Shown in pieces: positions 21,196 to 29,511 of a stretch of 31,477 bases of DNA (positions are counted from its first letter, which is position 1; each line of letters begins with the position of its first letter). This DNA comes from a virus: positions 1 to 31,477 of the IMG/VR virus record IMGVR_UViG_3300031951_000790; one strand, given 5' to 3'. A program made the translations under genes and the position numbers. A model generated the notes under the pieces. It had not been told where the DNA came from and did no database searches. It saw nothing but the letters and a program-made list of their open reading frames with translations.

Positions 21196-23567
21196 GACAA
21201 GTACAAGTATATATTGAAGGTAATAAGATTGAGCTATTTGAAGACGAACAAATTAATGTTACTTCGAGCGTTCAAAATATTGCTGATATTTCAAAAGTAT
21301 TTACTGATTTTTCGCAGTCGTTTACCGTGCCAGCCTCAACGGTTAATAATCAAATATTCAAACATTTTTATCAATCGGATATTGGAGACCCTCAAAACAC
21401 TAATACGTTATTTGACCATAATATAAGACGAAATGCGGTAATAGAAATTGACTTAACTACATTTAGGCGTGGTAAAATTCAGATTGAAAAGGCTAATGTA
21501 AAAAACGGACAACCGGAAAATTATCAACTTACATTCTACGGTGAAATACGAGCGCTGAAAGATTTGTTTGGTGAAGATAAATTGAATCAGTTAGATTTAA
21601 GTTCTTTGGAGTTTGCTTATACGGGTACAAATATATACAATAGAATAATAGACCTTGCAACGGATTACGATGTACGTTACCCTTTGATTGCAAGTAATAG
21701 ATATTGGACTTACCACCACGGAACGGAAGATATAACACAAAGTGCAAATGCAATACAGTACGATGAACTTTTTCCAGCGGTTAAAGTAAGTAAGTTATTT
21801 GAAGCAATTGAAAACGATTACGGTTTAACTTTTACGGGTACATTTTTAACAGACCCGAGATTTACTAATGTATTTTTGTACGGTAAAAACACGAATGAAT
21901 ATAGTTTTATTACTGAAGCAGAAAATTTAGACTTTAGCTCAAAGGTAAATAACAATGATATTTATTGGTCAAACATAAGTACACAAAACGCAACTGATTT
22001 TGTAGACTTAGCGACAAACACAATAAACGTTCAAAACTTTGACATTGACGTTACGAGTCATTCAATAGGGCTTGTTTTATTAACTAAAAGTGCTACGGGA
22101 ACTGTTTATTTAGACGTATATCAGGACGGTAATTTATACCAAACAATTCAAACCGATACAGCGCCTTCAGTTTTAGGGCCAATTACTTTTAAAAATACTT
22201 CAGGATTAAATACTAACATAACATTTCAGTTACGTGCTACGGCTTCAATGAATGTTACAATGGTAATTTCTTATGAGATTATAGGAATATTTGAAGATGG
22301 TTCTGGAAACTATTTTAATACTACTTCAACTTGTCAAATACAAACTGCTACGACTGTTTTAAGCGGTAATGTAAGCATGAACGCAACGCTTCCGGATATG
22401 ACAGTAAGCGAATTCTTTTCAGGCGTTTTAAAAGAGTTTAATGCAACTTGCGTGGGTACTTCAGAAAACACTTTTGAAATACTACCTTTAGAAGATTGGT
22501 ATTCACAAGGCGCTATTGTAGACATAACAGAATATACGGATATTGATTCAATAGACATTGAACGAATAAAACTTTATAAAAAAATAGCTTTTAAATACCA
22601 GCAATCAGAAAGTTTCGTAAACCGTAATTACTTTAAAATAAGTAATGTAGAATACGGAAATATGGAATACCAATTTGCCTACGATGGGGACGAATATACA
22701 ATAGAAGTTCCTTTTGAAAATCTATTATTTACTCGTTCAATAGACAACGCAAATAATTACGCTATTTTAGGTTATTGCCTTAACGAAAGTTTTAATGCGT
22801 ACACACCTAAACCAATGCTTCTTTATTTGTACGGTGAAAGTAACGATTTAAGTTTACATTGTATTCAATTCTACGACGGTACCACGCACCAAGACATTGA
22901 TTCATTTGCACAATTTGGTCAAGACCTTACTTACCAAAACGAAAAACTAAGTTTAAACTTTGGCGCTGATAATTCAGTTATTCACGAAGAAACAATACAA
23001 CAAGGATTATATGCTGAATATTATTTCCCGTATTTATCTAACTTGTTTAATTTAAAGAATAGATTAGTCAACGTAAAGACGAACCTACCTATTTCTTTAT
23101 TAACTAACTTACAACTAAACGACCGTATTATTATAAGAGATAAAAGATACATTATAAACGAAATGAAAAGCAACCTAACAACGGGTGAAGTTAATTTTAG
23201 TTTGTATTTAGATTTTAGACCTTTGACAAGCGGTAAGCCATTAGCTCCCTCTTTTGATGCACAATGTTTAAACGTTCCTATTAACTTTGTAAACGGTGCT
23301 GTAAGCGCTACTATTACAACTTCATTTGGAGGTGTTACAATAACACCAAGTACAATAACAAGCAGTCAAACAATAGTTGTTTGTATTCCTGAAAACACGA
23401 ACACGCCTTCTTTTATTTTAGCTGAAAATTCAGACCCTTTAATTACTGAAGAATTTCAAAACATAGTAACGGAAAATTCAGGTGTGCAAGTTATTACTTT
23501 GACAGTAACGTACACTTTAAGTAACGGACAACAAGTAGCAAACCAAATTCAAATATTACAACAATGA
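21192..23567 (+). CDS. Large tail-tip / baseplate protein (791 aa)
   Basis: The N-terminal part (RQVQVYIEGNKIELFEDEQ, FTDFSQSFTVPAS, GKIQIEKANVKNG) has the look of a baseplate hub domain. The middle contains a carbohydrate- or protein-binding-like beta domain around residues 270-400, and further hub-like segments follow (MTVSEFFSGVLKEFNATCV). The last 110 residues are Ig-like and Thr-rich (ITLTVTYTLSNGQQ). Its length and place before the tape measure fit a tail-tip protein. No lysozyme motif was seen. Confidence 0.62.
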   Translation: MRQVQVYIEGNKIELFEDEQINVTSSVQNIADISKVFTDFSQSFTVPASTVNNQIFKHFYQSDIGDPQNTNTLFDHNIRRNAVIEIDLTTFRRGKIQIEKANVKNGQPENYQLTFYGEIRALKDLFGEDKLNQLDLSSLEFAYTGTNIYNRIIDLATDYDVRYPLIASNRYWTYHHGTEDITQSANAIQYDELFPAVKVSKLFEAIENDYGLTFTGTFLTDPRFTNVFLYGKNTNEYSFITEAENLDFSSKVNNNDIYWSNISTQNATDFVDLATNTINVQNFDIDVTSHSIGLVLLTKSATGTVYLDVYQDGNLYQTIQTDTAPSVLGPITFKNTSGLNTNITFQLRATASMNVTMVISYEIIGIFEDGSGNYFNTTSTCQIQTATTVLSGNVSMNATLPDMTVSEFFSGVLKEFNATCVGTSENTFEILPLEDWYSQGAIVDITEYTDIDSIDIERIKLYKKIAFKYQQSESFVNRNYFKISNVEYGNMEYQFAYDGDEYTIEVPFENLLFTRSIDNANNYAILGYCLNESFNAYTPKPMLLYLYGESNDLSLHCIQFYDGTTHQDIDSFAQFGQDLTYQNEKLSLNFGADNSVIHEETIQQGLYAEYYFPYLSNLFNLKNRLVNVKTNLPISLLTNLQLNDRIIIRDKRYIINEMKSNLTTGEVNFSLYLDFRPLTSGKPLAPSFDAQCLNVPINFVNGAVSATITTSFGGVTITPSTITSSQTIVVCIPENTNTPSFILAENSDPLITEEFQNIVTENSGVQVITLTVTYTLSNGQQVANQIQILQQ

Positions 23568-23725
23568 TTCAACTAATTTTAGAACTATTAAAGAGCGACG
23601 ATTTCTTTGGAGTGAGTGAGATAGTAGATGTAGCCAAAGGAAAACACGAACTAACCGGAAATATTAAAAAGATTTATAAACAAGAAAAGCGTAAACTATG
23701 GCTGAAAAAAGAACGATTGAATTAG
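23564..23725 (+). CDS. Small protein overlapping the tape-measure start (53 aa)
   Basis: Starts by ATGA overlap with the tail-tip gene. MIQLILELLKSDDFFGVSEI is followed by a basic tail (IKKIYKQEKRKLWLKKERL). The last 28 bases overlap the tape-measure start in another frame. Unknown, but the tight packing suggests a real gene. Confidence 0.5.
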   Translation: MIQLILELLKSDDFFGVSEIVDVAKGKHELTGNIKKIYKQEKRKLWLKKERLN

Positions 23726-25656
23726 AAATACAAGACAATAGCAAAAGCCTAAAGGCGCAGTATAGAGAAGCAGTTGCAGAACTTCAAAAAGTTAGCGCTG
23801 CCTATGGAGAAACTTCTCAAGAAGCTATAAAAGCAGCACAAGCGGCTGCTGAATTAAAAGACCAAATAGAATTTTCAAAAGAAGTAGTAAACGCCTTTAA
23901 TCCAGATGAAAAATTTAAAGCATTAGAGGGTGCTATAAGCGGTGTAATGAATGGATTCCAAGCATTTGAAGGTGCTATGGGGTTAATGGGTGTTGAAAGT
24001 GAAGAGTTACAAAAGACAATGGTAAAACTTCAATCCGTAATGGCTTTAACACAAGGTATTAACGGGTTGATGGCTGCCGCTGATTCATTTAAAATTTTAG
24101 GGTTAAAAGCCGTAACTGCTTTTAGTGGAATGACAAAAGCAAGTAAAATATTTGTAGCTTCAGGAATAGGTTTACTAATTACTGTTTTAGCTATTGCAGC
24201 AAATGAAATGGGGTTCTTTACGGATAAAACTAAAGAACAAGAATTAGCGCAAAAACAATTAGAAAAACAAACAAAGGCTCTTGAAAAAACAATTGAAAGC
24301 TATAATAATGCAACTAATCAATTAACTCAAAGTATTGATAATGCTACACGTTCTGAATTAGCTTTAGCAAGACAAAGAGGCGCATCACAATCTGAATTAA
24401 CTAAAATAACAAAAGAGGGCGCAAAAAGTAGATTAGAAGCATTACAATCTGAAAACGAAGGATTAAAGCAACAATATATGCTTTATTCTAAAAGTGGAAC
24501 TTTTGCGCAATTTGAAAAAGCGGAAAAAGCTTGGTTAGAATCAAATCAAAAAGTAAGAGATGCTCAAATTACTATACAAGAATTAGATGCTGATATTGCA
24601 GAACAAGCAAGGGAAAATTCAAAATCTTTTGCTGAATCAAAAGCTTCAACAGTAAAAGAGGTTGTTAATTTATATGACCAAATTATAGATGAACAAATTA
24701 AATTACTCGAAGATGAAAGTCAAAGAAATCAAACGCAATTAATTGTAGAAGCTGAAAGACGTAAAAAAGAAATACAAAATACCGTAGCGGATAAAAAACA
24801 AAAGGCTAAATTAATAAAGCTAATTGAAGAAAATTTAATTGCTGAATTAGACAAATTAGATAATGAATGGTACGAAAAAAGTTTAGAAGCACAAAAACAA
24901 GCTGATGCGGCAAAAATACAAGCTAAATTAGATTTTGACAATGAAATAGAAAAGATTAGCGAAGAAAATACTTTACGACTTTTAACAGACCAAGAAAAAG
25001 AAATAAGAGCTGTAAACGATAAATATTTTACTTTACAAGAATTAGCAAAAAACGATGCTGAAGCCGCAAAGGAAATTGAGATAGCTAAATTAAATGAGTT
25101 AAATGATATCAATTTAAAATATCAGGAAATTGATTTTAAAAATAAAGAAGCAGCTACTGAAAAGGAAAAAGCACGTATAAAACAATTAAACGATTACCGT
25201 TTAAAATCCGTACAAGACACTTTACAAATGGTTGCTAATTTAGCTGAATTATTTGCCGGTAAAAGCGAGAAACAACAAAAGAAAGCCTTTCAAGTGCAAA
25301 AGGCGGTTAATATATCAAATGCGGTAATAGACACGTACAAAGCAGCAAACGTAGCTTTAGCAAGTTCACCACCACCTTTTAATTATATTGCTATGGCCGC
25401 TGCAATTACAGCCGGTTTAGTTAACGTAAAAAAGATTGCTTCACAACAGTTTCAAACAAGCGGGACACAACCAAGTGGCGGTTCTAATGCACCAACGGCT
25501 GCTCCAATGACTGCGAATTTTAATACAATAGGTTCGAGCGGTATAAATCAGTTAGCACAATTACAACAAACACCAACACAAGCATACGTAGTTAGTGCTG
25601 AAGTAACAAGCGCACAAGCTTTAGACCGAAATAGAGTACAAAACGCAACACTTTAA
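23698..25656 (+). CDS. Tape measure protein
   Basis: The 652-residue protein is mainly helical, with long Gln/Glu/Lys/Ala-rich coiled-coil stretches (about 170-480). It has one hydrophobic segment near 151-168 (IFVASGIGLLITVLAIAA), a small Ala/Met-rich region before it, and a Ser/Thr/Asn-rich end. Tape measures set tail length at about 0.15 nm per residue, so this would give a tail near 100 nm, a siphovirus size. It is short for the class, but the composition is typical. Confidence 0.82.
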   Translation: MAEKRTIELEIQDNSKSLKAQYREAVAELQKVSAAYGETSQEAIKAAQAAAELKDQIEFSKEVVNAFNPDEKFKALEGAISGVMNGFQAFEGAMGLMGVESEELQKTMVKLQSVMALTQGINGLMAAADSFKILGLKAVTAFSGMTKASKIFVASGIGLLITVLAIAANEMGFFTDKTKEQELAQKQLEKQTKALEKTIESYNNATNQLTQSIDNATRSELALARQRGASQSELTKITKEGAKSRLEALQSENEGLKQQYMLYSKSGTFAQFEKAEKAWLESNQKVRDAQITIQELDADIAEQARENSKSFAESKASTVKEVVNLYDQIIDEQIKLLEDESQRNQTQLIVEAERRKKEIQNTVADKKQKAKLIKLIEENLIAELDKLDNEWYEKSLEAQKQADAAKIQAKLDFDNEIEKISEENTLRLLTDQEKEIRAVNDKYFTLQELAKNDAEAAKEIEIAKLNELNDINLKYQEIDFKNKEAATEKEKARIKQLNDYRLKSVQDTLQMVANLAELFAGKSEKQQKKAFQVQKAVNISNAVIDTYKAANVALASSPPPFNYIAMAAAITAGLVNVKKIASQQFQTSGTQPSGGSNAPTAAPMTANFNTIGSSGINQLAQLQQTPTQAYVVSAEVTSAQALDRNRVQNATL

Positions 25657-25667
25657 GTTTAATAGAT

Positions 25668-26270
25668 ATGGCAAAAGTTGAAATAATAGAATTGTTAATT
25701 GACGAAACAAAAGAAGAAATGGGAATCAATGCTGTTTCCGTTGTTGAATCACCAGCGATTGAAGAAAATTTTGTAGCGTTACAAAAACACGAAGTAGAAC
25801 TAAAAGAGGTCGACACTGAAAAGAGAATCCTAATGGGTGCGGCTTTAATTCCTAACAAACAGATTTACCGTAAAAACAAGGATAAAGAGTTTTATATTTA
25901 CTTTAGTGAGGATACTGTACGTAAAGCTTCGGAACTTTTTTTAATGCGTTCTAATCAAAACAATGCAACGTACGAACACGAGCGTAAAATGCTTGAAGGA
26001 ATGTCTGTAGTTGAAAGCTGGATAATTGAAGATGAAAAGACGGATAAAAGCCGATTATATAACTTTAATTTACCCAAAGGTACGTGGATGATTTCAATGA
26101 AGGTAAACAACGACGAAGTTTGGAAAAAGGTAAAAGACGGTGAAGTAAAAGGATTTTCAATAGAAGGATATTTTGTGGATAAATACGACATGAGTTCACA
26201 CGAAGAAGAAGTATTAATAGAAAAATTAAAAGACTTAATTAATAAATATGAAAACACCAACGAAAAGTAA
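25668..26270 (+). CDS. XkdF-type capsid maturation protease (S78_2-like)
   Basis: The 200-residue protein carries EMGINAVSVVESPAIE at the start, the XkdF-family hallmark, then TYEHERKMLEGMSVVESWII (His104) and KGTWMISMKV, and finally VKGFSIEGYFV with Ser164 as the likely nucleophile. Such proteases clear the scaffold after prohead assembly. The order protease, scaffold, major capsid follows here. The 3' end overlaps the next gene by 23 bases. Confidence 0.82.
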   Translation: MAKVEIIELLIDETKEEMGINAVSVVESPAIEENFVALQKHEVELKEVDTEKRILMGAALIPNKQIYRKNKDKEFYIYFSEDTVRKASELFLMRSNQNNATYEHERKMLEGMSVVESWIIEDEKTDKSRLYNFNLPKGTWMISMKVNNDEVWKKVKDGEVKGFSIEGYFVDKYDMSSHEEEVLIEKLKDLINKYENTNEK

Positions 26271-26442
26271 AACAAGTCCTAAAGGCGGTAAACGTGGTTG
26301 CCTATGTAAAGACGGTACTTACCACAAAGATTGCTGTAATGGAGACTTACAAAACCAAGGAATAGGTTCTACGGTAAACCAAGTTGCTTCAAATGTGGTA
26401 AACACGAATGCACCAAGAACGGTAACCGGAATAAACGGATAA
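26248..26442 (+). CDS. Small Cys-cluster capsid-block protein (64 aa)
   Basis: The basic start (KTPTKSKTSPKGGKRG) leads to CLCKDGTYHKDCCNG at about 18-32, a four-Cys group that could bind zinc, then an Asn/Gly/Val-rich tail. Similar tiny proteins stand between protease and scaffold in related phages. The role is unknown; decoration or assembly accessory is possible. Confidence 0.58.
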   Translation: MKTPTKSKTSPKGGKRGCLCKDGTYHKDCCNGDLQNQGIGSTVNQVASNVVNTNAPRTVTGING

Positions 26443-26479
26443 AAAAGGAACAATTAAAAAACCAATAAGTTAATAAGCT

Positions 26480-26878
26480 ATGATAAACAATATTTTAAAG
26501 AAAATCGAAAAGGCTAACGAAGTTCAAAAGGTAGAACTTGAAAAGCATGAAGTTGAACTTGCTTTAAGGGACGATATTATTGCGTCTTTTCAGAAATATT
26601 TAGGTCAAAGAGATGTAGCAAAGAAAGTATTAAACAAAGCTGAAAATGCTATTATAGAAGCCTTTAATAATTACAATGCTATTGCAGCTTTTGGAAATGC
26701 TACATTAAAAGATATGGACGCATTAAAAGCAAAAGCAAAAGAAATTGGATTAGGTTTAGACCCTCAAATGGAAAGCGTTGAGAAAAAAGTAAAATCTGAA
26801 ATTAAAGGTTATATGAACAACGCTAAAGCAATTGGAGATTTAGCAAAAACAATGAGTAATTATAAAACAGGATTATAA
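26480..26878 (+). CDS. Helical protein before the scaffold (132 aa)
   Basis: A strongly helical, Lys/Glu/Ala-rich protein (NILKKIEKANEVQKVELEKH, LAKTMSNYKTGL) without membrane segments. It lies between the protease and scaffold genes, so it may be an internal or scaffolding helper. No family is recognised. Confidence 0.58.
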   Translation: MINNILKKIEKANEVQKVELEKHEVELALRDDIIASFQKYLGQRDVAKKVLNKAENAIIEAFNNYNAIAAFGNATLKDMDALKAKAKEIGLGLDPQMESVEKKVKSEIKGYMNNAKAIGDLAKTMSNYKTGL

Positions 26879-26889
26879 ATAAAATAAAA

Positions 26890-27471
26890 ATGAAAAATAG
26901 CCTAATCAATCAAATTAAAACTTTACTCGGTATGGAGGTAAAGTTAGAAACAATGAAACTAAGCGACGGTGTTACAGTTTTAGAAGCTGAAATGTTTGAA
27001 GCTGGTAACGAAGTATTTGTAGTTACTGAAGATGAACAAAAAATAGCTTTACCAATAGGTGAATACGAACTTGAAGATGGTCGTATTTTAGTAGTAGTAG
27101 AAGAAGGTGTTATTTCTGAAATGAAAGAGAAAGAAGCGGAAGAAGAAGTAGAAGAAGAAGCGCCTATCGAAGAAGAAGCTAAGAAAGAACAAGAAATGGA
27201 AACGGCAAAAGCTGCGCCTAAAAAAGTAGTTGAAAGCGTAATTAAAGAATCTTTCTTTTCTGAAATCGAAGCTTTGAAAACTGAAAACGAAACGTTAAAA
27301 GCAGAACTTGCAAAAGTAAACGAGGTTAAAGAGGTTGAACTATCAATAGACGAAGAAGTAAAACCAATTTCTTTTAACCCTGAAAACGAAAATAAAATAG
27401 AAACGATGAAATTGGCTGCTAAAAGACCACGCACTACAATGGATTCAATATTAGAAAAATTAAACAAATAA
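26890..27471 (+). CDS. Prohead scaffold-like protein
   Basis: The 193-residue protein has a beta-like first half (KLSDGVTVLEAEMFEAGNEV, GEYELEDGRILVVVEEGV), an extremely Glu-rich middle (residues 78-100) and a coiled coil (EIEALKTENETLKAELAKV). It ends with a basic helix (RPRTTMDSILEKLNK) that could bind the capsid protein. Place just before the major capsid gene and composition are typical for scaffolds. Confidence 0.65.
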   Translation: MKNSLINQIKTLLGMEVKLETMKLSDGVTVLEAEMFEAGNEVFVVTEDEQKIALPIGEYELEDGRILVVVEEGVISEMKEKEAEEEVEEEAPIEEEAKKEQEMETAKAAPKKVVESVIKESFFSEIEALKTENETLKAELAKVNEVKEVELSIDEEVKPISFNPENENKIETMKLAAKRPRTTMDSILEKLNK

Positions 27472-27488
27472 ATTAATAAACAAAAAAA

Positions 27489-28442
27489 ATGGCAACAACA
27501 ACTTCAATTACAACAACGTACGCTGGTGAATTCGCTGGTAAGTATATCGCTGCGGCTTTGTTATCTGCTCCAACTTTAGAGCAAGGTGGTGTAACTATCC
27601 ACCCAAATGTAAAGTACAAACAAGTAATTCAAAAAGTAGGTACTGATTCAATCGTTAAAAACGCTTCTTGTGATTTTGACGCAACTTCAACAGTTACTTT
27701 GACTGAAAAAGTTTTAGCACCTGAAGAATTCCAAGTTAACCTACAATTGTGTAAAAAAGATTTCCATTCTACATGGCAAGCAATTGAGATGGGTTATTCT
27801 GCATTTGATGTAATGCCTAAATCATTCGTTGATTTCCTTATTGCTCACGTATCTGAAAAAGTAGCTTCTCATATGGAAGGTGTTATTTGGGAAGGTAACA
27901 ACGCTTCAGCTGGTGAATTTTCAGGAATCATGAGACAGTTGACAACAGACGCTTCTTTACCGGCTGCACAAGAAGTTGCTGGTACAACAGTAGATGCGGG
28001 AGACGTAATTACAGAACTTGGAAAAATCGTTGACGCTTGCCCGGCACGTTTATACGGACAACCTGATTTGAAATTGTATCTTTCTTCTAATATCGTAAGA
28101 GCTTATATCCGTGCTTTGGGTGGATTTGGTGCTTCAGGATTAGGTGCTAACGGTACAAATAACTTGGGTACTCAATGGTATACTAACGGTTCACTTTCTT
28201 TTGACGGTATTCCAATTTTCTTAGCTAACGGAATGGGAGACAACAAAGGGTTATTAGCTCAAACTTCTAACTTGCATTTTGCAACTGGATTGTTAAACGA
28301 CATGAATACTGTAAAAGTTATTGATACATCTGAAACTTTAGGAGACGAAAATGTACGTGTAATTATGAGATTTACAGCAGACGCTAAATACGGTTTTGCT
28401 GAAGATTTAGTAACTTACGGTGTAACAAACAGCGCTAACTAA
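27489..28442 (+). CDS. Major capsid protein (HK97 fold)
   Basis: The 317-residue protein starts ATTTSITTTYAGEFAGKYIA, carries a long helix region (FDVMPKSFVDFLIAHVSEK) and the GDGN-free but typical P-domain segments (GDVITELGKIVDACPARLYG, then VRAYIRALGG), and ends with RFTADAKYGFAEDLVTYG. Codon use is richer in GCT, GGT and AAC than in its neighbours, as expected for the most expressed gene. A strong terminator follows at 28465. Confidence 0.88.
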   Translation: MATTTSITTTYAGEFAGKYIAAALLSAPTLEQGGVTIHPNVKYKQVIQKVGTDSIVKNASCDFDATSTVTLTEKVLAPEEFQVNLQLCKKDFHSTWQAIEMGYSAFDVMPKSFVDFLIAHVSEKVASHMEGVIWEGNNASAGEFSGIMRQLTTDASLPAAQEVAGTTVDAGDVITELGKIVDACPARLYGQPDLKLYLSSNIVRAYIRALGGFGASGLGANGTNNLGTQWYTNGSLSFDGIPIFLANGMGDNKGLLAQTSNLHFATGLLNDMNTVKVIDTSETLGDENVRVIMRFTADAKYGFAEDLVTYGVTNSAN

Positions 28443-28464
28443 TCTAACATAAACTATAATAAAG

Positions 28465-28493
28465 GGTGGTGCAATATACACCACCTTTTTTTT
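28465..28493 (+). terminator. Rho-independent terminator after the major capsid gene
   Basis: GGTGGTG (28465-28471) pairs with CACCACC (28479-28485) around a 7-nt loop and is followed by eight T. Probably a partial stop that sets capsid mRNA above downstream genes. Confidence 0.92.
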
Positions 28494-28517
28494 GTTAAAC
28501 TTTAAAAAAATAATAAA

Positions 28518-29087
28518 ATGAGTTGTGATATAACAAATGGTAGAATAGAACAATGTAAAGATTCAGTTTCTGGATTAAAAGCTATTTACTTTATTAACTA
28601 CGATGATTTAAATGCGGACGATGTAACATACGATGCAACGGACACGGATTTAATTACTGACTGGACACCGGCAAGTGCTTTGAGTCTATACAAATACGAA
28701 TTGAAAGGCGCTAACAGTTTTGAAACTACAATCAATTCAAGCCGCGATAACGGTACTACTTTCTTTCAACAAACACTTACTATCCAATTAAAAAGACAAG
28801 ACGTTACAACGCATAAAAACGTTAAATTACTTGCTTACGGTAGACCAAGAATTGTAGTTAGAACAATGACTGACCAATTCTTTTTAATGGGACTTACACA
28901 AGGTGCTGATGTTACTGCGGGAACTGTGTCAAGTGGTAGTGCCTTGGGTGATTTTAATGGTTATAATTTGACTTTCGAAGCCATGGAGGTAAGCCCGGCC
29001 AATTTCCTTGACGTAACAGACGAAAACGGATTGAAAGTTTTATTTGAAACTGGCGCTGGTGCTGATGCAACTATTGTAACTGCATAA
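28518..29087 (+). CDS. Major tail tube-like protein
   Basis: The 189-residue, beta-rich protein (SCDITNGRIEQCKDSVSGLK, YKYELKGANSFETTINSSRD, FFQQTLTIQLKRQD, GLTQGADVTAGTVSSGSALGDFNGYNLTFE) has the look of a tail tube subunit, which forms the hollow tail. It is isolated between two terminators, as expected for a heavily expressed structural gene. Capsid decoration is the alternative. Confidence 0.62.
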   Translation: MSCDITNGRIEQCKDSVSGLKAIYFINYDDLNADDVTYDATDTDLITDWTPASALSLYKYELKGANSFETTINSSRDNGTTFFQQTLTIQLKRQDVTTHKNVKLLAYGRPRIVVRTMTDQFFLMGLTQGADVTAGTVSSGSALGDFNGYNLTFEAMEVSPANFLDVTDENGLKVLFETGAGADATIVTA

Positions 29088-29112
29088 TTTCTTCCTTTAT
29101 ATACTTGACATT

Positions 29113-29139
29113 AAACCCTTACTTCGGTAGGGGTTTTTT
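29113..29139 (+). terminator. Rho-independent terminator after the tail-tube-like gene
   Basis: A 10-bp stem (29113-29122 with 29127-29136, one G-U pair) is closed by a C-TTCG-G tetraloop and runs into six T. Confidence 0.92.
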
Positions 29140-29178
29140 GTTTACGGTACAAAATCGACCTCTAATCGTTTATAATAT

Positions 29179-29511
29179 ATGATTATTCTAAATACTTCAA
29201 CAAGTGAACAAACTTTCGTTTTTATTCCGCGAAGTAAAGACTTTGATTACGTAGCTATTACGGACGACCAAACTGGAGAAACCGTAGAAATAGATACTTA
29301 CACTTACACGGAAGGGGATTATTACGATACGTTTGAAGCTGAATTTAATTTAGTGGAGAATCACTATTACGATTTATTGATTGTAAACGGTGCTGTTGTT
29401 GTTTATAAGGATAGAATATTTTGTACTGACCAACCTATTGTTACGTTTTCAGTAAATAACGGTCAATACGTTTCAAACAGTACAACAAACGAATTTATAG
29501 TTTATGAGTAA
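29179..29511 (+). CDS. Beta-rich hypothetical virion protein (110 aa)
   Basis: The sequence (IILNTSTSEQTFVFIPRS, ETVEIDTYTYTEGDYY, EFNLVENHYYDLLIV, GAVVVYKDRIFC) is almost all beta strands with aromatic spacers. It overlaps the portal start by 8 bases. Small beta proteins next to portal may decorate the head or be a tail fibre subunit. No family is recognised. Confidence 0.58.
   Translation: MIILNTSTSEQTFVFIPRSKDFDYVAITDDQTGETVEIDTYTYTEGDYYDTFEAEFNLVENHYYDLLIVNGAVVVYKDRIFCTDQPIVTFSVNNGQYVSNSTTNEFIVYE

Noticed and set aside
21214-21426. 70-codon ORF in another frame inside the tail-tip gene
   Set aside because: It is fully inside the 791-residue gene, with no coupling or recognisable protein features.
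24729-25112. 127-codon - strand ORF inside the tape measure
   Set aside because: Its Ser/Phe/Ala-rich sequence is the complement of Glu/Lys/Gln codons of the coiled coil; no start context or neighbours support it.
26910-27467. 185-codon ORF on the - strand opposite the scaffold gene
   Set aside because: It is a Ser/Thr-rich mirror of the Glu/Lys-rich scaffold gene; codon bias explains its openness and no other - strand gene is supported.
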